Part shown: positions 1 to 5,226 of the stretch, in pieces
How positions within the stretch are numbered: the first letter of the stretch is position 1
Layout: every line of letters begins with the position of its first letter
Source of the DNA: Thermoplasmata archaeon
GTDB lineage: Archaea > Thermoplasmatota > Thermoplasmata > GCA-020350865
Length of the DNA: 5,226 nt
Direction of reading: 5' to 3'
Assembly (NCBI GenBank): GCA_020350865.1
Contig: CP070726.1
Span: 1,156,823 to 1,162,048 of the forward strand
Notes under the pieces: model-generated
What the model saw: only the letters and a program-made list of their open reading frames with translations
What the model was told of the DNA's origin: nothing
Databases searched by the model: none
Translations under genes and position numbers: made by a program

Positions 1-1213
1 AACCGGCCAGGTTTTCCTTCCAGGTCTTCAGTGCATCCTCCTTGTTTCTTGTGCCTAGAGCCATGATGTATGGCTTGGAGGAGCTGGCTATGAAATAATC
101 TGCTATCCTCACGTACCTGTCAAAGTGCTCCTCAGGCATGAAGGGCACAAGCTCAGCCCTTGTGGTTTCTGCGTGGTCTCCACCTGTCAGCACCGCCACG
201 ACCCCGCGATCCTGATTGATGAAGTTCAGCAGTATGGGGATTATTATGGAATGATATTCCTCACTGGATACTTTGTGCCCTATTTCAATAACATTGTAAC
301 TGCCTTTCCTGAATCCCCCGCCCAGGAGGCCGTCGAGGTCATTGATACCGGTACTGTAGTGAAAATCGGTGTCAGGCTTCACCTCCCAACCGTTTCCCTT
401 TGTATGATCAGGGTAAAAAGGCTCGAAGCACTTGAACCTGCCAAACTGCAATGTCAATAGGTAGCCGGGCTGTCTTATCTCCGTGGCTCTGAGCTTGTCC
501 AATAACACCTCTCTTGTCCGCCTGCCATTGAGCTCACCCATGGAAACCGAGATGACACCGTCCACCAGGTATTCCAACTGCGGGCTTGAGGCCTTTTCCA
601 AAACGAAGATAATATCAGAATTCGAATTTTCCACCAAATCCTTCTGAAGCGTGGTTATGAGTTCCTCGGCCTCTATGTTATATTTATGGGTGATGCCCTC
701 CACACTATCGATTACCAGCGTGGTTTTTTGCGGGAGCACATACTCCACCCTGTCATATGTTGCCTCTATTTCGGGCATTCTCGTTTTTTCGAGAAGACCT
801 GATAACCTCGTCCTGTCCACCTTTGTGGGTGGGCCTGTGGGCTCGTCACCGATGGATTTTAGGAAATCCTTTGCGGATGATAATGTGGGGGGTTCCTTTG
901 GACTCTCAATCTCCTCCACCTCGAGGTGAGCCGCATACAGTGTCTTCAAAAAGATCCTGCCTGAATCCACTATCCGATTCTTCATTTCCTTGTCCTCAAG
1001 CCAGGGAAATTGGGAGTACAAGGCATCGTCAGACACCCTGGTGGATAGATAAAAACTCTTGTCAGGATCTGCAAGTTCCTCCAGCAGTTGAAGGGCAAAA
1101 GTGGTTTTTCCTGTTCCTGGACTGCCCTTTATCATAAGCGATCTGCCCGAGGTTGTGTTGAGGAACGATACTATCTCGTTGGGAAATGAGGTTTTTTTGC
1201 CGTTATTTTGCAT
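1..1213 (-). CDS. KaiC/GvpD-like RecA-superfamily ATPase, two-domain, 3' end beyond window
   Basis: This is a partial gene with 404 residues visible; it starts at 1213 and runs off the left edge without a stop. The first domain has a clear Walker A, GSPGTGKTT, at residues 30-38, and a Walker B, TLVID, at 165-169. A stretch around 237-266 (LLDKLRATEI...FGRFKCFEPF) matches the closing strands of archaeal KaiC/GvpD-type domains. A second domain opens at about 287 with STGINDLDGLLGGGF, the classic KaiC/RadA lead-in, but the loop that follows (EIGHKVSSEEY, 310-320) has no GxxxxGK[ST], so it is probably catalytically dead. Residues 100-150 form a charged, Pro-rich insert. The ATG at 1213 was chosen because a GAGGTG ribosome binding site lies 7 nt upstream, inside the preceding Roadblock gene, which it overlaps by 11 nt. 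The protein is probably cytoplasmic, an ATP-driven regulator acting with the Roadblock protein. The superfamily is secure; the specific role is unknown, and neither circadian nor gas-vesicle function is supported. Confidence 0.88.
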   Translation of the reverse strand, partial: MQNNGKKTSFPNEIVSFLNTTSGRSLMIKGSPGTGKTTFALQLLEELADPDKSFYLSTRVSDDALYSQFPWLEDKEMKNRIVDSGRIFLKTLYAAHLEVEEIESPKEPPTLSSAKDFLKSIGDEPTGPPTKVDRTRLSGLLEKTRMPEIEATYDRVEYVLPQKTTLVIDSVEGITHKYNIEAEELITTLQKDLVENSNSDIIFVLEKASSPQLEYLVDGVISVSMGELNGRRTREVLLDKLRATEIRQPGYLLTLQFGRFKCFEPFYPDHTKGNGWEVKPDTDFHYSTGINDLDGLLGGGFRKGSYNVIEIGHKVSSEEYHSIIIPILLNFINQDRGVVAVLTGGDHAETTRAELVPFMPEEHFDRYVRIADYFIASSSKPYIMALGTRNKEDALKTWKENLAG

Positions 1214-1571
1214 ATGCAAGCACCTCTTCGATCTTTGTTGCTGCCGTTTTGATATTCTTCTTAAGGTCAGGGGTTTTTGTGGCGCCCATAACCACCAACA
1301 AGGCCTTGGGGCCAACACCCATGGCAATGTAGTTTGTACCATTGGCCTCGATTAGAACGCGGCTAGGGGCCTGTTTCCCCAGTCCCGAGTAAATCACCTC
1401 AGAAGCTCCCAAAATGGTGGCTGACAGTGTAGAAAAAGCATCTATATGAGCCTCCTCAGGGAGTTCATAGGCCAGCGGTATACCGTTTCTGGAAACCACG
1501 GCGCAAATCTCGATTTTGTTCTTTTTCTTGAGGTCTGAAAGGATACTCTTCAACTCCTCCACAGCCGACAT
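1203..1571 (-). CDS. Roadblock/LC7-domain protein
   Basis: This is a complete 122-residue protein, the usual length for a single-domain Roadblock/LC7 (MglB-like) protein. The predicted order fits the fold: helix 1 (residues 2-18), strands with CAVVSRNGIPLAYELP (about 23-38), a long helix (about 42-62, HIDAFSTLSATILGASEV), three strands (about 68-96, SRVLIEANGTNYIAMGVGP then ALLVVMGA) and a final amphipathic helix (99-121). Family members dimerise and act as scaffolds or as partners of NTPases, classically Ras-like GTPases such as MglA. Here no GTPase is visible, and the next gene is a RecA-type ATPase overlapping by 11 nt, so translational coupling and a physical partnership are likely (inference). 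The start ATG at 1571 has a GGTGAG ribosome binding site at 1575-1580, 3 nt upstream. There is no signal peptide or membrane segment, so the protein is cytoplasmic. It is the first gene of a leftward operon, divergent from the surface-protein gene. Confidence 0.9.
   Translation of the reverse strand: MSAVEELKSILSDLKKKNKIEICAVVSRNGIPLAYELPEEAHIDAFSTLSATILGASEVIYSGLGKQAPSRVLIEANGTNYIAMGVGPKALLVVMGATKTPDLKKNIKTAATKIEEVLAYAK
1221..1226 (-). promoter_or_regulatory. Ribosome binding site of the ATPase gene
   Basis: GAGGTG on the minus strand lies 7 nt before the ATG at 1213, inside the last codons of the Roadblock gene. It decides the ATPase start and indicates that the two genes share one mRNA. 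Confidence 0.7.
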
Positions 1572-1574
1572 GCT

Positions 1575-1580
1575 CTCACC
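1575..1580 (-). promoter_or_regulatory. Ribosome binding site of the Roadblock gene
   Basis: GGTGAG on the minus strand sits 3 nt before the ATG at 1571. It supports that start and implies a leadered transcript, which favours the more distal of the two candidate promoters described for this operon. Confidence 0.55.
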
Positions 1581-1602
1581 TTATCTTTTATTCCATAAAG
1601 GG

Positions 1603-1608
1603 TATAAA
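1603..1608 (-). promoter_or_regulatory. Alternative TATA element of the Roadblock-ATPase operon (proximal)
   Basis: TTTATA on the minus strand is preceded by a C-run and an A9 tract rather than by a normal purine-rich BRE. Initiation 25 nt downstream would start at about 1580, on or next to the ribosome binding site, giving an almost leaderless mRNA. It is less likely than the distal element at 1654-1666. Confidence 0.25.
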
Positions 1609-1653
1609 TGGGGGTTTTTTTTTACTGTTTATGAGGTTAAAGCCATGCACCTT

Positions 1654-1666
1654 CTTATACTTTTTG
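1654..1666 (-). promoter_or_regulatory. Candidate BRE/TATA promoter of the Roadblock-ATPase operon (distal)
   Basis: On the minus strand the sequence reads CAAAAAGTATAAG. A purine-rich BRE-like run is followed directly by TATAAG (1654-1659). Initiation about 25 nt downstream would fall near 1630 and give a leader of roughly 60 nt that contains the GGTGAG site. This is judged by eye against the archaeal consensus; no transcript data are available. Confidence 0.4.
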
Positions 1667-1849
1667 TATTTATTTAATAATATGATAATAATAAAAACAA
1701 AAGAAAAGGCGGTGTTTTCCCCCTAAAAAATTGAGATTTCCCAGCGGTAGAAATAAGGGGAAACAACGGATTTTCTTGATGAGAATAAGTGAACCATAAC
1801 AATTTTTTACCCATTATATTAATTAAACTTTAATATAACTATAAATTAC

Positions 1850-1866
1850 CGCAAATTATATAAATA
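1850..1866 (+). promoter_or_regulatory. Candidate BRE/TATA promoter of the DUF11 surface-protein gene
   Basis: GCAAATTATATAAATAC holds a purine-rich BRE-like segment followed by TTATATAAA (1856-1864), the best TATA match upstream of the gene. Initiation about 25 nt downstream, near 1886-1890, would give a leader of about 105 nt that includes three tiny reading frames. Other AT-rich words at 1816-1846 could also serve, so the exact site is uncertain. Confidence 0.45.
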
Positions 1867-1979
1867 CATAACTATTAAGGAATATACCCAGTATGTTTGG
1901 GGGGCGATGAGGCAACAGGGCACATAATGGCCTTTTCCTATCGTACCAAATCTCTCGAGGTAATGAAAAGAATCATCTA

Positions 1980-1985
1980 GGAGGG
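1980..1985 (+). promoter_or_regulatory. Ribosome binding site of the DUF11 surface-protein gene
   Basis: GGAGGG is a strong Shine-Dalgarno site. It lies 8 nt before the ATG at 1994 and only 2 nt before the in-frame ATG at 1988, so it favours 1994 as the start. Confidence 0.7.
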
Positions 1986-1993
1986 AGATGTGG

Positions 1994-2068
1994 ATGAACT
2001 CGAAAATAGCAAAAGCAAGGTCTGTTATTTTAGGTATTTTTTTAGTGCTTGGAACGCTTGTTATGGCC
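1994..2068 (+). other. Signal peptide of the surface protein
   Basis: Residues 1-25 show the three-part Sec signal pattern: positively charged start (Lys4, Lys7, Arg9), hydrophobic core of about 13 residues (11-23), and small residues at the cleavage site (Met-Ala-Ala, 24-26). There is no lipobox cysteine, so it is not a lipoprotein signal. Cleavage after 25 or 26 leaves an acidic N-terminus beginning near APPQGEEQ. Confidence 0.8.
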
Positions 2069-5000
2069 GCCCCTCCCCAGGGAGAGGAACAGGGAGCACA
2101 GCTTCCCTCTTGGCCAGACGAGAGCGACTGGATCGACTATAAGGTTGGTGGAGAGAGGGTGAGGGACCATGAGGACAAACCCTACGAAAACGACCCCACT
2201 CACGGCATTGCCAATGTCCAACCCAAGGCTGTGGACATAGCCTCGGGTGTGGATGCTTCGGGCGGTGGAGCCGAGAACAACCCAGGGAACTACACGTCAG
2301 TGCAGTACTTCTACCTTGACCCCAACGGGGATAGCGTTGAATATACGAACATTGATGACGACTGGATATTTTTCAGATTGAGGGTGGCGGATGATCCGAG
2401 ACACGGCGGGAAATATGCATACATGTCCTATCATTGGGATGTTCTCATTGAGGTAGACGAGGACCAGTGGAAGGAATTCGTGGTGGATCTGAATGGAGGT
2501 GATGGGGCCTATAAATTCGGAACCATTGGAGTGTATTATAACAACTCGGAAACCTATGAATACGACCCCGATGTGGATGCCATTTGGCAAGCTGAGGCCA
2601 GTGCTAATTCTAACGATTACACAAGACCTGTGAAAATCGAATACGGCAACGCTGATCCAGATGATGACCAGTGGTGGATCGAATACAGGATTCCCGTTTA
2701 CACCTTCAAGGATAAAGAAGGGAACCAGCTCCTTGGAAATGGCACCTACTTCCAGTTGTTTTTCAGTACATCAGCCTCCATGACAAACCCGCTACAGAAG
2801 GACTGGATGGGCCCGTTTATATTTGGTCAGCCCCCGTATATCGTCGTGGAGAAGATCAGCGAGGAAGAGGTCGTTACACCCGGGGATATCATTCATTACA
2901 CGATATACTACAACAATACCGGCGATTTTGAGTCAAAGTATGTTTGGATCAACGACACCATCCCAGAGGGTACTACATTCCATAGCTGCTCTCCCGACTA
3001 CGATTCATTTGATGGCAACGTCGTAAAATGGTATTTCGAGAATGTTCTTCCCGGCAACCATTCCATCCTTTTAAATGTCACGGTTGATACAGAGGTAGCA
3101 GACGGTACAACTCTCACGAACTGGGTCTTTCTCAATTACACTGACTCTGTGGGAGATCCCCTCAACGAGTCCTGGGATAGTGTTGACACGCTCGTAGCCA
3201 CTCCCATCATGGAATTCTCCAAGACGGCAAGCGCGGATTATGCAAATCCTGGGGATACGATGATATACACGCTGACATATTCAAATACCGGGAGCGGAGT
3301 TGCAACGGATGTCACGGTTACAGATACCCTTCCACCCCATGTGACATTCGTGAGCTCCACACCCGATTACGATGATTTGGATGGGTACACTTATACCTGG
3401 TATGTCGGGGCGGTGGCAAGCGATGCAGGCGGAGCAATTACCATATCAGTTACCATCAATACTTACACTCCAGATGAAACAGTACTAGTGAACTATGCAA
3501 CACTGGATTATAATGACCTGAACGGCAATCCGCAGGATGGGCTGGACGATTATGCCAATGTGACGGTGACTGCACCCATAATGACATTATCCAAGGTTGC
3601 CGATGTTGAGTATGCAGATCCCAGTGATAACATCACCTACACGATTACATACGAGAACATCGGAACGGGCCAGGCGACTGATGTGACCGTAATCGATACC
3701 ATTCCGTCCTACACCACATTCCAGAGTGCCACTCCCGCCCCTGACAGCCAAAGCGGAGATGTGCTCACATGGAATATAGGAAATGTTGATGGAGGAACCG
3801 GGGGGACGATCACAATAATTGTGACCGTGGACGCGTACACCCCAGATGAGACTGTACTCAACAATACTGTCACACTGGACTTTGACGACGCCAACGGCAA
3901 TCCGTACGACCAACTCTCCGATTATGCGCTTGTTTCGGTCACATCACCGATTTTAAGTATAAGTAAGGATGCGAATACGGATTATGCCGATCCCGGCGAT
4001 ACTGTCATGTTCACCATCACCTACACCAACTCGGGAACAGGTTATGCTTATAATGTAATAATCGAGGATACGATACCTGCTTATACCACATTCGTAGACT
4101 CAAACCCGCTTTATACTTCGGTTGATGGAGACACCTACACCTGGGAGATAGGTACCGTGGCTCCGGGCACAACAGGCTATATCTTCATCAATGTGACCGT
4201 GGATCCCGGCACCCCGGACCAAACCGTTCTGACGAATGTTGTCGTGCTCAGCTACGAAGACGAGGGCGGTAATGAGCAGGAGGATGAAGAGGACAGCGAA
4301 GATGTCACTGTGACAGCTCCCGTAATGACATTCTCCAAAACCGCAGATGTCTCAACCGCTGACCCAAGCGACACCATCACCTACACACTTTCCTATGAAA
4401 ACACTGGTACGGGAGATGCCACCGATGTGACAATCACAGATACTATACCTTCAGATACGACCTTCGTGAGTTCTACACCCTCACCCGATTCCTCAAGCGG
4501 GGATACTTACACATGGAATATCGGAACAGTTGCAGCTGGTGCAAGTGGAACTATAACGATTACAGTCACAGTTGATGTTGGAGTAGCAGATGGTACCCTT
4601 TTGCATAATATCGCCACACTTGATTACGATGATGCCAACGGCAATCCATATGACCAGTTGACAGATTACGCGGATGTTACCGTCACAGCTCCCGTGATGA
4701 CCTTCTCAAAAACCGCGGATGTCTCGACAGCTAATCCCAGTGATACCATCATCTACACACTTGAATATGAGAATACAGGAATCGGGGATGCCACAGACGT
4801 GACAATCACTGATACAATACCCGCCGATACCACCTTTGTGGGCTCATCTCTAAATTATAGCGATGTTAATGGGGATACCTACACCTGGGACATTGGAACA
4901 GTAGCAGGAGGTGCTGGTGGCTCTATCGCAATTACCGTAACTGTTGATGTTGGTGTGGCAGATGGCACGCTTCTGCATAACACAGCTACGCTGGATTACG

Positions 5001-5226
5001 ATGACGCCAACGGCAATCCATACGCCCAGATGACAGATTACGCGGATGTCACTGTGACAGCTCCTGTGATGACATTCTCAAAGACAGTGGATGTAACTAA
5101 TGCCGATCCCAGTGATACCATCGTCTATACGCTCGATTACGAGAACACCGGTACAGGTATTGCAACGGATGTGACCATCACCGATACCATACCCGCTGAC
5201 ACAACCTTTGTGAGCTCCACACCCTC
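1994..5226 (+). CDS. Secreted DUF11-repeat surface protein, 3' end beyond window
   Basis: This frame is open from 1994 to the right edge (1077 residues visible, no stop). Residues 1-25 form a signal peptide: basic N-region (KIAKAR), hydrophobic core (VILGIFLVLGTLV), cleavage likely after VMA. Residues about 30-281 are an acidic, aromatic-rich region (DDDWIFFRLRV at 121-131, DVLIEVDEDQW at 149-159, WWIEYRIPV at 227-235) that I cannot assign to a named family. From 282 on there are DUF11/TIGR01451-type Ig-like repeats starting at 282, 405, 529, 653, 777, 901 and 1025. Typical motifs are SK near the start, Y-x-NTG, TDTIP, TYTWxIG and LDYDDANGNP. The visible part has about 14 N-x-S/T sequons, one cysteine (Cys332), and no arginine after residue 281. 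It is probably a glycosylated, Ca-tolerant cell-envelope stalk or adhesin (inference). Membrane or S-layer attachment would be encoded beyond the window. An in-frame ATG at 1988 would add Met-Trp; a TGA at 1964 excludes earlier starts. Confidence 0.92.
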   Translation, partial: MNSKIAKARSVILGIFLVLGTLVMAAPPQGEEQGAQLPSWPDESDWIDYKVGGERVRDHEDKPYENDPTHGIANVQPKAVDIASGVDASGGGAENNPGNYTSVQYFYLDPNGDSVEYTNIDDDWIFFRLRVADDPRHGGKYAYMSYHWDVLIEVDEDQWKEFVVDLNGGDGAYKFGTIGVYYNNSETYEYDPDVDAIWQAEASANSNDYTRPVKIEYGNADPDDDQWWIEYRIPVYTFKDKEGNQLLGNGTYFQLFFSTSASMTNPLQKDWMGPFIFGQPPYIVVEKISEEEVVTPGDIIHYTIYYNNTGDFESKYVWINDTIPEGTTFHSCSPDYDSFDGNVVKWYFENVLPGNHSILLNVTVDTEVADGTTLTNWVFLNYTDSVGDPLNESWDSVDTLVATPIMEFSKTASADYANPGDTMIYTLTYSNTGSGVATDVTVTDTLPPHVTFVSSTPDYDDLDGYTYTWYVGAVASDAGGAITISVTINTYTPDETVLVNYATLDYNDLNGNPQDGLDDYANVTVTAPIMTLSKVADVEYADPSDNITYTITYENIGTGQATDVTVIDTIPSYTTFQSATPAPDSQSGDVLTWNIGNVDGGTGGTITIIVTVDAYTPDETVLNNTVTLDFDDANGNPYDQLSDYALVSVTSPILSISKDANTDYADPGDTVMFTITYTNSGTGYAYNVIIEDTIPAYTTFVDSNPLYTSVDGDTYTWEIGTVAPGTTGYIFINVTVDPGTPDQTVLTNVVVLSYEDEGGNEQEDEEDSEDVTVTAPVMTFSKTADVSTADPSDTITYTLSYENTGTGDATDVTITDTIPSDTTFVSSTPSPDSSSGDTYTWNIGTVAAGASGTITITVTVDVGVADGTLLHNIATLDYDDANGNPYDQLTDYADVTVTAPVMTFSKTADVSTANPSDTIIYTLEYENTGIGDATDVTITDTIPADTTFVGSSLNYSDVNGDTYTWDIGTVAGGAGGSIAITVTVDVGVADGTLLHNTATLDYDDANGNPYAQMTDYADVTVTAPVMTFSKTVDVTNADPSDTIVYTLDYENTGTGIATDVTITDTIPADTTFVSSTP
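2837..3205 (+). repeat. Repeat 1: divergent, sequon-rich capping DUF11 unit
   Basis: This is the first DUF11 unit (residues 282-404). It keeps the framework (EK at 286-287, Y-x-NNTG, NDTIP, KW, the LTN-x-x-x-L strand) but is one codon shorter than the others. It holds six N-x-S/T sequons (NNT, NDT, NHS, NVT, NYT, NES), the only cysteine seen in the protein (Cys332), and three lysines rather than one. It sits between the N-terminal domain and the regular array, so it may act as a specialised linker or cap (inference). Confidence 0.8.
3950..4321 (+). repeat. Repeat 4: DUF11 unit with a highly acidic loop
   Basis: Residues 653-776 keep the 124-aa length and framework (ISK, Y-x-NSG, EDTIP, TYTWEIG, VLTN). 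They differ from the neighbours in the late loop. Where others read DYDDANGNPYDQLTDYAD, this copy has residues 755-770 with 11 Asp/Glu of 16 (EDEGGNEQEDEEDSED). It also has more aromatic residues in mid-unit. The divergence is confined to one copy, with no frameshift. Confidence 0.8.

Larger units (their letters stand above)
1572..1993. other. AT-rich divergent intergenic region
   Basis: This 422-bp spacer separates the leftward Roadblock-ATPase operon from the rightward surface-protein gene. It is distinctly richer in A and T than the flanking genes, especially 1660-1720 and 1795-1880. It holds candidate promoters for both directions and a T9 tract on the plus strand (1615-1623). It also has a 7-bp inverted repeat, TTTCCCC (1716-1722) and GGGGAAA (1757-1763), separated by 34 nt, and three tiny overlapping reading frames near its right end. 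I see no RNA gene and no larger coding frame in it. Confidence 0.7.
2837..5226 (+). repeat. Tandem DUF11 repeat array, 372-nt period, seven units (last one cut)
   Basis: In-frame units begin at 2837, 3206, 3578, 3950, 4322, 4694 and 5066. The first is 369 nt (123 aa). The next five are each exactly 372 nt (124 aa), and the seventh is cut after 161 nt. Each starts with a short hydrophobic strand ending in Lys (xMTFSK) and ends in DVTVTAP or similar. Repeats 5 and 6 are about 82% identical in protein (22 differences in 124, counted by eye). Their nucleotide differences include many synonymous changes, so this is selected protein periodicity rather than a fresh DNA duplication. Repeats 1 and 4 are the most divergent. 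Repeats 2-3 share TPDETVL where repeats 5-6 have VADGTLL, which gives two sub-types. Confidence 0.93.

Noticed and set aside
125..460. Plus-strand 111-aa open frame
   Set aside because: It lies entirely antisense to the ATPase gene, has no convincing ribosome binding site, and its Cys/His-rich translation looks like a shadow frame.
1..1213. Naming the ATPase as circadian KaiC or gas-vesicle GvpD
   Set aside because: Only superfamily features are visible; there are no other kai or gvp genes nearby and the second P-loop is missing.
651..1355. Three overlapping plus-strand frames (651-929, 757-1137, 1101-1355)
   Set aside because: They are antisense to the ATPase and Roadblock genes, whose minus-strand translations carry recognisable motifs; these do not.
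1615..1623. T9 tract as a plus-strand terminator
   Set aside because: No plus-strand gene lies upstream to be terminated; it is more likely part of the AT-rich promoter DNA of the leftward operon.
1988..1993. ATG at 1988 as the start of the surface protein
   Set aside because: It is in frame but only 2 nt from the GGAGGG site; the ATG at 1994 has proper 8-nt spacing and a cleaner signal-peptide start.
2297..2590. Minus-strand 97-aa open frame
   Set aside because: It is antisense to the N-terminal domain of the surface protein and has no recognisable motif or promoter.
2823..3026. Plus-strand 67-aa frame inside the surface gene
   Set aside because: It is an out-of-frame shadow; the main frame continues unbroken through it with DUF11 motifs.
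3587..3913. Two minus-strand frames opposite repeat 3
   Set aside because: These long antisense frames are a by-product of the biased codon use of the acidic, Thr/Val-rich repeats.
2837..5226. CRISPR array or mobile repeat
   Set aside because: The repeats are 372 nt, in frame, without spacers, and encode a conserved protein domain.

Overview
The window looks archaeal, most probably from an uncultivated euryarchaeal or Thermoplasmatota-like lineage. The reasons are a Roadblock/LC7 gene overlapping a KaiC/GvpD-like RecA-family ATPase gene, AT-rich intergenic DNA with TATA/BRE-like elements, GGAGG/GGTGA ribosome binding sites, and a very large secreted DUF11-repeat protein. The taxonomic call is inference; no rRNA or other phylogenetic marker is present.

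Layout: two divergent transcription units flank a 422-bp AT-rich spacer. Reading leftwards (minus strand) from about 1571 is a two-gene operon. It holds a complete 122-aa Roadblock/LC7 protein (1203-1571) and, overlapping it by 11 nt, a RecA-superfamily ATPase (start 1213) that runs off the left edge after 404 visible residues. The ATPase has an intact first P-loop domain and the start of a second KaiC-like domain whose Walker A is missing. Together they suggest a regulatory NTPase with a small dimeric scaffold or sensor partner; the biological output is unknown.

Reading rightwards (plus strand) from 1994 is one giant open gene, with 1077 residues visible and no stop before the right edge. 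It encodes a secreted, very acidic surface protein: signal peptide, a 250-residue aromatic/acidic N-terminal region that I cannot assign, then DUF11 (TIGR01451-type) Ig-like repeats. The first repeat is 123 aa. The next five are each exactly 124 aa (372 nt), and a seventh is cut by the window. The C-terminal anchor is not visible.

The spacer (1572-1993) holds candidate promoters for both units. Close to the surface gene it also holds a chain of three tiny overlapping reading frames in the presumed leader. I see no tRNA, rRNA, CRISPR array, insertion sequence or integrase. The most interesting points are the exact repeat periodicity, a conserved single Lys plus Asp/Asn pattern in each repeat that could mean intramolecular isopeptide cross-links, a repeated acidic DxDDxNGNP loop, and the Roadblock/RecA-ATPase pairing.
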